Of a DNA stretch of 64,000 nucleotides, positions 34,313 through 43,261 are shown piece after piece. The stretch spans positions 1-64,000 of the forward strand of contig JBFXHX010000021.1 in NCBI GenBank assembly GCA_050176585.1. Direction: 5' to 3'. Each line of letters opens with the position of its first letter. Position 1 is the stretch's first letter. Made by a program: the position numbers and the translations under genes. The DNA comes from CAYYWP01 sp050176585. Lineage in GTDB: Bacteria > Desulfobacterota > Binatia > HRBIN30 > CADEER01. The notes below the pieces were generated by a model, which did no database searches, was not told the DNA's origin, and saw only the letters and a program-made list of their open reading frames with translations.

Positions 34313-37300
34313 ATGCGGATTAGAACACAAACTTGGCTCGCGGGCGTCCTTGTCGTCGCCGCCTCTCTCGGCGGTGGCGTCGTCCGCGCCCACGCCCTCT
34401 CGGGCATCATCGATACCTACGTCGGCGGCGGCAACGGCGACGGCTCGGCTGCGCAAGGCGCGATCATCGACCCGCGCGGCTTCATCGCCGTGGGCTCGGA
34501 GTCGGCGCCCGACTTCTACATCGCCGACAGCCTCAACAATCGCGTGCGGCGAGTGGACGGGAATACCGGCCTCATCGAAACCATCGCCGGCAACGGCGAG
34601 CGCGGTTTCAGCGGTGATGGCGGCAGCGCCGTCAATGCAAAGCTCGCGTCCCCGCTCGATGTGGCCCGCGACAGCGCCGGCAACGTCTATATTGCGGATA
34701 CACAGAACAACCGCATCCGGAAGGTGACACCGAGCGGGCAAATCTCGACGTTCGCGGGCACAGGCGTCCTCGCTTACAGCGGCGACGGCGGTTTGGCCAC
34801 GCAGGCAGCCCTGTACAACCCGCAAGGCGTCGCCGTCGGGCCGGACGGTTACGTCTATATCGCCGATAACGGCAATAACCGCATCCGCAGCGTCGGACCG
34901 CCGGGGTGTGGTCCCTCGACCTGCGTGATCACCACGGTGGTCGGCACAGGCACTGGCGGCTTCAGCGGCGACGGCGGACCGGCCAATCTCGCGATGATCC
35001 GCAATCCCGCCGACGTCGCCTTCGACGGCGCCGGCACCATGCTAATCGCCGACTTCTCCAATCACCGCATCCGCAAGGTCGTCAATGGAGTGATCCTGAC
35101 GATCGCCGGCGGCGGCACCGGGTTGAACGGCGCGATTGGGGACGGCGGCCCGGCGCTGACGGCCGTGCTGCGTTACCCGACCCAGGTCGCTGCCGATAAT
35201 GCCGGGAATGTCTATATCGCGGACAGTCAGAACCGGCGCATTCGCGTCGTGCAGGCCGCCACCCAATTCATCGTTACGGCGGCCGGCACAGGTACCTCTG
35301 GCACCACTGGCGACGGCGGGCCGGCCGAGAACGCCAGCATCCAAAATCCGTTCGGCGTCGCCGCGATCGGCAAGACGATGTGGCTCAGCCAAACGGTGGC
35401 GCAGCAGAGCTCCCGGCAAAACCGCGTGCGCCGCGTGCTCGACGGGGTAATCACGTCCGTGGTCGGCGGCGACCTCGGCGATGGCGCGCCGGCGTATGAT
35501 GCTTTGGTCGACCCGCGCGGCGCGGATGCCAAAGCCGGCGACGGGGCGGTTCCCGACCTGTATTTCGCCGACAGCTCCGACAACCTGGTCCGTTTCGTCG
35601 ACGGCGCCACTGCCACGATGCAGATCATCGGTGGTACGGGCGCAGCCGGGTACTCCGGCGACGGTGGTCCGGCGACCGCGGCCCAGCTGCGGGCGCCGTC
35701 GGACGTCGCGGTCGACAATGACGGCAACGTGTACGTCGCCGACACCGCCAACCACGCCGTCCGGCGCATCGATCCCGAGGGCAGGATCACCACGGTTGCC
35801 GGAAAAGGCACGCGCGGCGCCAGCGGCGACGGTGGGCCGGCGACCTCCGCGCTGCTCGCGTCACCGACCGGCGTGGCGATCGACGACTTTGGGCGGCTGT
35901 TCATCGCCGATATGGAAAATAACCGTATCCGGGTGGTGATTGGCGGCGTCATCGAGACCTTCGCCGGCACCGGAGAATCCAACTACGGTGGCGACGGCGG
36001 TGCGGCGGCGGCGGCCAAGCTGCGGTTCCCGAACGACGTGGCGGTCGCCAAAGACGGCACTGTGTATATCTCGGATACCTTGAGCAACCGCATTCGCCGC
36101 GTCGATGCCCGGGGAATCATCACCACGTACGCCGGCGTGGGCACCGCGGGATACAACGGCGACGACATCGCCGCGACCAGCGCGCGCCTGAACTCGCCTT
36201 TGCAAATCGCCGTGGACGACACCGGCAACCTGTTCATCGCCGACTCGCGCAACCTCCGCATCCGCATGGTCGACCCGGCATCGGGCGTAATCTCGACGGT
36301 CGCCGGCAACGGCCAGAGCGGCGATACCGGCGACGGTGGGTCGGCAACCGCCGCATCGTTCAGCGATCCTTCCGGTATCGCGGTCGATCCGTTGACCCGC
36401 GCGCTGTTCATCAACTCCAAGCCGGATACGCGCGTGCGCATCGTCGAGTTTTCGGGCGCCTCTCCGCCACAACCGACGGCTACGCCGACTGCCACGTTCG
36501 CCCCGCCCACGGCTACACCGACCTTCACATCGATCCCACCCACGGCGACCCGGACGCCTACCAACACCGCGCCCGCGCCGACCAACACCGCGCCCGCGCC
36601 GACCAACACCCCGCCGCGCACGAACACCCCGGGTTCCTCCACGGCCTCGGTCGCCGGCGTGGTGAAGTACTACGCCAACTCGCAGATGGTCAGCTCGGTG
36701 GACGTCGCCGTCACCGGCTCCGCTAATATGACCGTGCGGACTAATGGGCAGGGAAGCTATGCCGCCACCGGGCCCGATGGCACCTGGGCACTCGAGCCCC
36801 GGAAGACAGGCGCTTTCGGCAACGCGGTGAGCTCGCTCGATGCCGCTCGCGTCCTCCAAGCCATAGTGGGCAAGACCCAGCTGTCCCCCATGCAGCGCCT
36901 GGCCTGCGACGTCACTGGCGATGGCACGCTCAGCTCCTTCGACGCCGTGCACATCCTGCAGCTCAGCGCGGGCGTGATCAAGCGGTTCCCGGCAGCCACC
37001 AACTGCGGTTCGGATTGGCTGTTCTACCCCTCCCCGGTGACCATTGCCGGACAGCAGATCGTCGAGCCGAGCTTGACCGGCGGTACATGCCGGCAGGGCG
37101 AGATCGTCCTGAGCGCGCTGAACGACTTCGTACAGCGACAAGACTTTGACGCCATCCTGTTCGGCGATTGCACCGGCAACTGGACGCCGACCAGTGGCGC
37201 GCTGCGCCAGACCGCCGGCAACCCCAACGTCAAGGCCGGGCCGCCCCGGTACGCCCGCGGCAACCGCGTGCTGATCCCGATCTTCGTAACGGGAACCCAG

Positions 37301-37561
37301 GAGTTCGACGCTCTCGACCTCGCCATCAGCTTCAATACCGCCGAAGGCGAGTTCATCGATGCGCGGCTCCGCAACGATCCCGGCGATGCCCTGCTAAACG
37401 TCACCCGCGAACAGGGGCAGATCACCATTAGCATCGCCAGCGGCTCACCGATCCCGGTCAGCGGGGGCCCCGTGCTGCTTCTCGCGTTTACCGCCGACGG
37501 CGACGCCGACCTCGGATTCAACCTCGACGGCGCATCCGTCGACGAGCAACTCGCGCGCTGA
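34313..37561 (+). CDS. Exported double NHL-propeller protein with stalk, dockerin-like and cohesin-like domains
   Basis: A 1082-residue protein. After a signal peptide (MRIRTQTWLAGVLVVAASLGG, ending near VRAHA) come twelve NHL blades, each with a YIADxxNNRIRxV core and a GxGxxGxxGDGG loop, arranged as two six-bladed propellers (about 30-380 and 380-715). A Thr/Pro/Asn stalk (about 718-780) follows. Next come a short beta-sandwich (VAGVVKYYANSQMVSSVDVAV...) and a dockerin-like segment (VSSLDAARVLQAIVG, then CDVTGDGTLSSFDAVHILQ, calcium-loop pattern). Last is a cohesin-like domain (NRVLIPIFVTGTQEFDALDL to the end). No membrane anchor is seen. The start at 34313 is set by the signal peptide. Probably a scaffold or recognition protein; no catalytic motif. 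Confidence 0.87.
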   Translation: MRIRTQTWLAGVLVVAASLGGGVVRAHALSGIIDTYVGGGNGDGSAAQGAIIDPRGFIAVGSESAPDFYIADSLNNRVRRVDGNTGLIETIAGNGERGFSGDGGSAVNAKLASPLDVARDSAGNVYIADTQNNRIRKVTPSGQISTFAGTGVLAYSGDGGLATQAALYNPQGVAVGPDGYVYIADNGNNRIRSVGPPGCGPSTCVITTVVGTGTGGFSGDGGPANLAMIRNPADVAFDGAGTMLIADFSNHRIRKVVNGVILTIAGGGTGLNGAIGDGGPALTAVLRYPTQVAADNAGNVYIADSQNRRIRVVQAATQFIVTAAGTGTSGTTGDGGPAENASIQNPFGVAAIGKTMWLSQTVAQQSSRQNRVRRVLDGVITSVVGGDLGDGAPAYDALVDPRGADAKAGDGAVPDLYFADSSDNLVRFVDGATATMQIIGGTGAAGYSGDGGPATAAQLRAPSDVAVDNDGNVYVADTANHAVRRIDPEGRITTVAGKGTRGASGDGGPATSALLASPTGVAIDDFGRLFIADMENNRIRVVIGGVIETFAGTGESNYGGDGGAAAAAKLRFPNDVAVAKDGTVYISDTLSNRIRRVDARGIITTYAGVGTAGYNGDDIAATSARLNSPLQIAVDDTGNLFIADSRNLRIRMVDPASGVISTVAGNGQSGDTGDGGSATAASFSDPSGIAVDPLTRALFINSKPDTRVRIVEFSGASPPQPTATPTATFAPPTATPTFTSIPPTATRTPTNTAPAPTNTAPAPTNTPPRTNTPGSSTASVAGVVKYYANSQMVSSVDVAVTGSANMTVRTNGQGSYAATGPDGTWALEPRKTGAFGNAVSSLDAARVLQAIVGKTQLSPMQRLACDVTGDGTLSSFDAVHILQLSAGVIKRFPAATNCGSDWLFYPSPVTIAGQQIVEPSLTGGTCRQGEIVLSALNDFVQRQDFDAILFGDCTGNWTPTSGALRQTAGNPNVKAGPPRYARGNRVLIPIFVTGTQEFDALDLAISFNTAEGEFIDARLRNDPGDALLNVTREQGQITISIASGSPIPVSGGPVLLLAFTADGDADLGFNLDGASVDEQLAR

Positions 37562-37575
37562 GCGCGCACGCGACG

Positions 37576-37605
37576 GGACGGCGCGCCGATCTGGGCGCGC
37601 CGTCC
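37576..37605 (+). terminator. Hairpin after the NHL/dockerin gene
   Basis: GGACGGCGCGCC and GGCGCGCCGTCC form a perfect 12-bp stem with a 6-nt loop, 15 bp after the stop codon. A clear T-run is missing, so strength is uncertain. Confidence 0.6.
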
Positions 37606-38054
37606 GGTCGGCCGATCCGCCTGCTTCGAAGCGTGTTACCAGAGCGCACGTGCGACTTGCACGGGCGCTATCGCGCTTCCTGGGCAACGTACCGGGTTGA
37701 GGGCGCATCGCGGCAGGCGCTTCACGAACTACTGGCGGCGCCGGCCCGATCAGCGGAGGGCGCGGCACCTCTACGCGAAACCGGCGACACGGACGTCGAC
37801 TTGGCTTCAGTCGGGGCGGCGCCGTGTACGAACGGGTTACGCCTCAATCGCAGACGACCTCCTCCGTAAGGCGCATTGATTGCCGCGGCTGCAGAAGCAG
37901 TCCGCACGGCGCTTTCTCACTTTGACATTGACTCAGTGCCAAATAACACCATTATCCACTTGACTTCGACACGGTGGTCGCCCTAAAACGTGCGCGAGAT
38001 TTGAGGCATGACACGCGTCGTGTCCGGCGCGTATGGCTGTTCGGAGGGTTGGGA
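37606..38054. other. Intergenic region before the stalked cohesin-like gene
   Basis: About 450 bp without a supported gene. The last 130 bp are AT-richer and include TTGACA (37922-37927) and further TTGACT elements, which may hold the promoter of the next gene, although no good -10 at 16-18 bp spacing is visible. Small frames in the first part are low-complexity. Confidence 0.5.
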
Positions 38055-39164
38055 ATGGGTCTCATGATGGCGCGTATGGGGAGGAGCGTTGTTCAGTCTG
38101 TCCTCATGCTCGCCGTCCTGCTGAGCGCGGGCGAAGGGTGGGCCGTTCAAGTGGCATTGCCCGACGCAACGGTGGCCATGGGAATGTCCACGGATGTTCC
38201 TGTGACGATTGCGGACAGCAACGGCGTCCTGAGCGTGGCTTTGTCTTTCACGTACACCGCCGCGATAGCGACCGCCACGCAGGTGTCGGGTACACCCGCG
38301 ACGAGCGGGTGCACGATTCAGCCGAGCCTCACACCGAGTATGGTCACCATTGTGGCCGCTTGTCCGAACGGGATCGGAGTTTGCAGCAACAACCCAAACC
38401 AAGGCTGCAATCCGAGCGCGCCGAACTGTGGCTCGGGTAACACGTGCACCACCGGCAACCTGCAGCTATTCAACGTCACGTTTTCGGGCGATTCGCCGGG
38501 GATGACGCCTCTGATGTTCGCCGCCACTCAGACGATTCCCAACGGCTGCCAGCTGAACGAGGGCACGCCGTCATGTGAACCCGACAACGGTTCACTTACG
38601 GTAACTGGCGAGGGGCCAACTGCCACCGCGACATCGACCTCCGTGGCGACCAGCACAGCCACGAGCACGGCGATCGCCACCAGCACCGCGACTAGCACAG
38701 CCGTGGCCACGGCTACCAACACCTCGACGGCGATCAGCACCCCGTCGAGCACGGCCACGCCGGTGGTGACGAGTACGGCGACGCTGACCAACACTATCGG
38801 CCCGTCACCCACCCTCACCAACACCGCACCCCCCACCAGCACGAGTACGCCTATCAATACCGCAACCACGACGCAGACGAGCACGGTGACAGGCACGGTC
38901 ACCAATACGCCGCTGGCCACGAACACCGTGACAAATACGGCCGTAAACACCCCGACCGGCACGCCACAAAACACTGGAACGGCGACGATCACCCGGACAC
39001 CGACCGCGACCCGCACGGTAACCAATACCCGTGAGGCGACCTCCACGCGTCCGGCTATTCCGGTCGTGCCCTCGCCGATGAGCCCCGGTGGCGCGGCAAT
39101 GATCATCGCACTCGGCGGCGGATTGTTCTGGGCGCTGCGCCGCATGGCGCGAATCGGCGCGTAA
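38055..39164 (+). CDS. Cohesin-like exported protein with Thr-rich stalk and PVVPSP-type tail
   Basis: A 369-residue protein with a signal peptide (MGLMMARMGRSVVQSVLML, cleavage near GWA-VQ). It has a cohesin-like beta-sandwich of about 150 residues (VQVALPDATVAMGMSTDVPV, GVLSVALSFTYTAAIATATQ, MVTIVAACPNG, TIPNGCQLNEGTPSCEPDNG), a stalk of about 155 Thr/Ala/Ser residues, and the tail RPAIPVVPSPMSPGG - hydrophobic - FWALRRMARIGA. An inserted Cys/Asn-rich loop (NNPNQGCNPSAPNCGSGNTC) sits in the domain. Start 38055 is preceded by GGAGG at 7 nt. By analogy with cellulosomal anchors it could hold dockerin-bearing proteins at the surface; this is inferred from fold-like pattern, not alignment. Confidence 0.8.
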   Translation: MGLMMARMGRSVVQSVLMLAVLLSAGEGWAVQVALPDATVAMGMSTDVPVTIADSNGVLSVALSFTYTAAIATATQVSGTPATSGCTIQPSLTPSMVTIVAACPNGIGVCSNNPNQGCNPSAPNCGSGNTCTTGNLQLFNVTFSGDSPGMTPLMFAATQTIPNGCQLNEGTPSCEPDNGSLTVTGEGPTATATSTSVATSTATSTAIATSTATSTAVATATNTSTAISTPSSTATPVVTSTATLTNTIGPSPTLTNTAPPTSTSTPINTATTTQTSTVTGTVTNTPLATNTVTNTAVNTPTGTPQNTGTATITRTPTATRTVTNTREATSTRPAIPVVPSPMSPGGAAMIIALGGGLFWALRRMARIGA

Positions 39165-39197
39165 CTACAGACCGAACGCGGAAAACCTCTAGCCGTG

Positions 39198-39229
39198 CAT
39201 GCCCCGATGAGCTACACCGTCGGGGCATG
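39198..39229 (+). terminator. Hairpin after the stalked cohesin-like gene
   Basis: CATGCCCCGA and TCGGGGCATG form a perfect 10-bp stem with a 12-nt loop, 34 bp after the stop. The ATG at 39227 lies in the 3' arm, which argues against that codon being the start of the next gene. Confidence 0.55.
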
Positions 39230-39244
39230 GAAATACGCTATGCC

Positions 39245-39799
39245 ATGCGGGCAAGAGGTAATTCGGATACTGTTCGCAGCGCGCGGCGCCATCCCGCCGC
39301 GCGCTGGCAATTCAGCGCAGTCGCAAAAGCCACGACCAGGATGCTCGCCGCCTCGGTGTTGATGGCGGCCGGTGCGGCCTCGGGCGTGGAACTGCGGCTC
39401 CCAGAGAACGCGGCAATCGACGCGGTCGACGGCACCACCGTGGTGCCTATCACGATTGCGGACACGGCAGGTGTCCAAGGCATCGCGATCTCGCTGACCT
39501 ACGCTGGCGACATCGCTACCGCGACGCAGGTCGTGAGCTCGCCGGTGGCGTCGAAATGCACCGTCATGCCCGGCCTGGCGACGCCGGGTATGATCACGAT
39601 CGTTGCCGCCTGTCCGGGCGGTCTTGCAGAGGGCACCGACGTCCCCCTGTTCCAAGTGAAGTTCAAAGGAAACCGAGGCGGCGTCACGCCGCTGTCGTTC
39701 AGCGCCGCACCAAACATTCCGAACGGGTGCCTCCTCAATGAAGGCGCACCGACCTGCGAGCCCCACGGCGGACAGCTCACCGTCCGCGGCGGAGCGTAA
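39245..39799 (+). CDS. Cohesin-like exported protein without stalk or anchor
   Basis: A product of about 184 residues with the same domain as the neighbour: VELRLPENAAIDAVDGTTVVP, GVQGIAISLTYAGDIATATQ, GMITIVAACPGGL, and NIPNGCLLNEGAPTCEPHGG. The shared phrases ACPxG and IPNGCxLNEGxPxCEP show that the two are paralogues. It ends right after the domain, so it would be released or periplasmic. A hydrophobic stretch (MLAASVLMAAGAASG) at 39341 looks like the signal peptide core. The real start could be ATG 39341, 39245 or 39227, and the last lies in a terminator hairpin. Likely a soluble partner of the same system. Confidence 0.72.
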   Translation: MRARGNSDTVRSARRHPAARWQFSAVAKATTRMLAASVLMAAGAASGVELRLPENAAIDAVDGTTVVPITIADTAGVQGIAISLTYAGDIATATQVVSSPVASKCTVMPGLATPGMITIVAACPGGLAEGTDVPLFQVKFKGNRGGVTPLSFSAAPNIPNGCLLNEGAPTCEPHGGQLTVRGGA

Positions 39800-40106
39800 T
39801 TCGCTCCGGACCTGCTCTACATCGACGTCGACTTGCAACGGTACCGCGGTGGCGGTAACCCGCCGAGCGTGACTCCGCGCGGCGATCAAACCCCTCGCGC
39901 GCGGCTGAGCTGAGCCGCGCCCCTTTATCGCAACCGGCGGCGGGTGCACGCCACCCGCGCCGGTCTGCGTCAGCCCGCGTAGCGGGATCTCACACGGGCC
40001 CCTTCTTCCGGCGTCGCGGCACCGATGGCCCATTCGGCGCGGTCCGCTGCGCGTGGCGGCCCGAACCGTCTGGCTGCTCCCCCTGCGATCCGCTACACCT
40101 CGGCAC
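39800..40106. other. Intergenic region before the aminopeptidase gene
   Basis: About 307 bp; apart from the hairpin at 39899-39920 I see nothing conserved. The aminopeptidase promoter must lie between 39925 and 40106. Confidence 0.5.
39899..39920 (+). terminator. Hairpin downstream of the unanchored cohesin-like gene
   Basis: GCGCGGCT and AGCCGCGC form an 8-bp stem with a 6-nt loop about 100 bp after the stop at 39799, followed by CCCCTTTAT. Plausible terminator before the aminopeptidase gene. Confidence 0.45.
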
Positions 40107-42662
40107 ATGAGCGATCGCGATTTCCGCCTCCCGCGCCATGTCAGGCCGCGGCGCTATGCGCTGCGCATCGACGTCGACCTCGACGCCTGGCGCTTTCGCG
40201 GCAGCGAGGAGATCGAGCTGCACCTCGACGCCCCTTCCGAGGCGATTGTTCTGCACGCGTGCGAGCTCGATATCTCGTCCGTGCGCGCCGAGCTCCCCGA
40301 AGGCACTCAGCTGATCGGCAGCGCGAGCTTCAACCCCGTCGCCGAGACCGCCACGCTGAGCTTCGGCCGCGAGCTGCCCGCCGGGCCGATGCGGCTCTCG
40401 CTCGACTTCAGCGGCACGATTCTCGCGCGTTTGCGGGGGTTTTACCGCTCGCAGAAGGACGGCCTGCGGTACGCCGCGACACAGTTCGAAGCCGCCGATG
40501 CTCGCCGCGCCTTCCCCTGCTTCGATGAGCCGGAGTTCAAGGCTCGTTTCGCGGTCACATTGATCGTCCCCGCTTCCGCCGTGGCGGTCGCCAACGGTGC
40601 TGTCGTACGCGAGATCGACCTCGGCGATGGGCACAAAGAGGTGCAATTCGCGGAAACGCCGCCGATCTCGTCGTATCTGGTCGCCTACACGGTCGGCCCG
40701 TACGAGGCCACCCCGGTCACTCACACCGCCACCGGCTGGCCTGTGCGCGTCTTTCTGCCTCGCGGGATGGCGGACAAGGGCCTGTACGCGCGCGACGCCC
40801 ACGCCCGCTCGCTCGAGTATCTGGAGGACTACACCGCGATCCCGTATCCGTACGTAAAGGTCGACGCCATCGGCGTGCCGGACTTCGAGGCGGGCGCGAT
40901 GGAGAATCCCGGCGCCATCACCTACCGCCTGACCGCGATCGCCGCCGACGCGGCGCGCGCCTCCACACCAGCGCTGAAGGGCATCTTCTACACGGCCGCC
41001 CACGAGCTCACCCACATGTGGTGGGGAGACCTGGTCACCATGGCGTGGTGGGACGACCTCTGGCTCAACGAGTCGTTTGCCACCTTCATCGGCTACAAAG
41101 TGGTCGCCGATCTCATGCCGGAATGGGGAATGTGGCGCGACTTCGTGGCCACGCTGGCGCGCCCGTTCAATCTCGATGCGCTCGCCTCCACACATCCGGT
41201 CTCCTTCGAGGTGAAGAACGCGAAGCAGGCGACCGAGCGCTTCGACGTGATCACCTACTGGAAGGGCGCGGGCGTGGTGCGCATGCTCGAGGGCTTCATC
41301 GGGGCCGAGGCATTCCGGACCGGCGTGCGCGCTTACCTCGACCGCTACCGCGAGGCGAACGCCACCGCGGACGATTTCTGGCGCGAGCTCAGCACCGCGT
41401 CGGGCCGCGACATCGCGAACATCGCCAACACCTGGATCAAGCAGGCCGGCCACCCGTTGCTGTCGTTCGACACGCGCGGCGACGAGTTGCTCATCCGCCA
41501 GCGGCGCTTCTTCGCGGACCCCGAATCCCTGCCCGACGCTGACGGCGCGCTGTGGCCCACCCCGGTCGTGATCAAGTACGGTACGGGTTCGACAATCGAT
41601 CAGCTGGTTGTGGTCATCGACCGCGCCGAGCAGCGCGTCGCCCTCCCCGGCGCCGAGTGGTTCTACCCGAACGGCGACGGTGCCGGCTTTTTCCGCTTCG
41701 CACTGGACGACGACGCCTTCGCCCGCCTGGTGCCGGAGGTTCAGCGCGCGCTCAACGCACCCGAGCGCCTCGCGTTGATCGGGAACCAATGGGCACTGGC
41801 GAAGAGTTGCAAGATCGATCTGGGGCAGTTCGTCGACATGCTCGGCGGCTTTCGGAACGAGACCGATCGGGCTGCCCTGTCCGCCATCACCGAGCGCCTG
41901 TACTGGGTGGGAACGCATCTGGTCGACGACCCAGACCGCCCGCTCTTCGAGCGATTCACCGGCGCGTTCTTCAGTCCACACGTCGCCGCGCTCGGGTGGG
42001 ATCCGAAGCCCGGCGAGAGCGCCGACGACCGATTGCGACGCGCTACCGCGATCGCGGCGCTCGGCGAGCTGGCAGAGGACCTCACCGTGATCGCCGAGGC
42101 CCGCCGGCGCCTGGAAGGCTATTTCACCGACCCGTCGACCCTCGACCCGAACCTCGCCTCCGCGGTCGTCAACATCGCGGCGCGGCGCGGCGACGCCACC
42201 CTCTACCAGCGATACCTGGAGCGCAAGCGCGCCGCCGCCACCGACCCCGAAGAAGAACAGCGCTTTCTATTCGGCCTCACCTCCTTCGAAGACGCCGCGC
42301 TGATCAGGCGGACCCTGGACCTCACCCTCACCGAAGAGGTGCGGCCCCAAGACCGGCCGCACCTCTATGCCCGGCTGCTCGGCTCGCGCGCCGCGCGTTT
42401 GTCCACCTGGGCCTTCATGCGCTCGCGTTGGGAGGAGATCACCTCACGGCTCGATCCCATGCTGCAGCAGAACATCATCCGCGCGCTTGCCCAGCTGACC
42501 CCCGAGCCCGCTGCGAGCGAGGTTCGCGCGTTTCTGCCCGCGCGTGCCACTGACGAGACTCGGGAGACGATCGCGCAGACGCTCGAGCAGCTCACAATCG
42601 ACGCCGCCGTGTGCAAGCGCCTCACGCCAGTGGCGGGCGCCGCGCTCGCGCGAGCTCGCTGA
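40107..42662 (+). CDS. M1-family metallo-aminopeptidase
   Basis: Removes N-terminal amino acids from peptides, zinc-dependent. The 851-residue protein has the exopeptidase signature GAMENPG (263-269), and the zinc site HELTHMWWGDL with H299, E300, H303 and E322 (HExxH-x18-E). A barrel-like N-terminal domain (FRLPRHVRPRRYALRIDVDL) precedes it, and a long ERAP1-like helical C-terminal domain (about 530-851) follows. This arrangement matches the puromycin-sensitive/tricorn-interacting group rather than short PepN. No signal peptide from ATG 40107; the frame upstream to 40053 adds a weakly hydrophobic leader. Followed by orn after 5 bp. Confidence 0.94.
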   Translation: MSDRDFRLPRHVRPRRYALRIDVDLDAWRFRGSEEIELHLDAPSEAIVLHACELDISSVRAELPEGTQLIGSASFNPVAETATLSFGRELPAGPMRLSLDFSGTILARLRGFYRSQKDGLRYAATQFEAADARRAFPCFDEPEFKARFAVTLIVPASAVAVANGAVVREIDLGDGHKEVQFAETPPISSYLVAYTVGPYEATPVTHTATGWPVRVFLPRGMADKGLYARDAHARSLEYLEDYTAIPYPYVKVDAIGVPDFEAGAMENPGAITYRLTAIAADAARASTPALKGIFYTAAHELTHMWWGDLVTMAWWDDLWLNESFATFIGYKVVADLMPEWGMWRDFVATLARPFNLDALASTHPVSFEVKNAKQATERFDVITYWKGAGVVRMLEGFIGAEAFRTGVRAYLDRYREANATADDFWRELSTASGRDIANIANTWIKQAGHPLLSFDTRGDELLIRQRRFFADPESLPDADGALWPTPVVIKYGTGSTIDQLVVVIDRAEQRVALPGAEWFYPNGDGAGFFRFALDDDAFARLVPEVQRALNAPERLALIGNQWALAKSCKIDLGQFVDMLGGFRNETDRAALSAITERLYWVGTHLVDDPDRPLFERFTGAFFSPHVAALGWDPKPGESADDRLRRATAIAALGELAEDLTVIAEARRRLEGYFTDPSTLDPNLASAVVNIAARRGDATLYQRYLERKRAAATDPEEEQRFLFGLTSFEDAALIRRTLDLTLTEEVRPQDRPHLYARLLGSRAARLSTWAFMRSRWEEITSRLDPMLQQNIIRALAQLTPEPAASEVRAFLPARATDETRETIAQTLEQLTIDAAVCKRLTPVAGAALARAR

Positions 42663-42667
42663 GCGAC

Positions 42668-43207
42668 ATGCAACGCGACGATCACCTGGTGTGGATGGAC
42701 CTCGAGATGTCCGGCCTCGACCCCGACCGAGATACCATTCTAGAGATCGCCACCCTGATCACCGACGGCGATCTCCGGGTCGTCGCCGAGGGCCCGGTCC
42801 TGGCAGTACATCAATCGGACGCGGTGCTCGACTCGATGGACGAGTGGAATCGCGAGCACCATGGCGCCTCCGGCCTGACCGCGCGCGTCCGCAGCTCGGC
42901 GCTGTCGGTGGCGGAGGCCGAGCGCCAAACGCTCGCGTTCGTTCAGCAGTACTGCCCGAAGCGGACTTCTCCGCTGTGCGGCAACTCCATCCACCAGGAT
43001 CGCCGCTTTCTCGCCCGCTACATGCCGCAACTGGAAGCGTACCTCCACTACCGCAACATCGACGTGAGCACCCTGAAGGAGCTCGTGCGGCGCTGGTATC
43101 CGGGCGGTCCCGCAGCGCCGGAGAAAAAACACGCGCATCTGGCGCTCGACGACATCCGCGAATCGATCGACGAGCTGCGCTTCTATCGCGCGCATGTCTT
43201 CCGGTAA
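42668..43207 (+). CDS. orn: Oligoribonuclease
   Basis: Degrades 2-5 nt RNA and c-di-GMP-derived pGpG to mononucleotides. The 179-residue protein shows the DEDDh exonuclease site: D11 and E13 in WMDLEMSGLDP, D111 in HQDRRFL, and H157-x4-D162 in HLALDDIRESI. Family phrases such as LCGNSIHQDRRFL and YRNIDVSTLKELVRRW are intact. It begins 5 bp after the aminopeptidase stop, so probably co-transcribed. Confidence 0.95.
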   Translation: MQRDDHLVWMDLEMSGLDPDRDTILEIATLITDGDLRVVAEGPVLAVHQSDAVLDSMDEWNREHHGASGLTARVRSSALSVAEAERQTLAFVQQYCPKRTSPLCGNSIHQDRRFLARYMPQLEAYLHYRNIDVSTLKELVRRWYPGGPAAPEKKHAHLALDDIRESIDELRFYRAHVFR

Positions 43208-43261
43208 GCGCGCGCCGCAAGTTGATTCGCGCCTGCCCGTGCTCTACCGTGCCGGCGCGCG

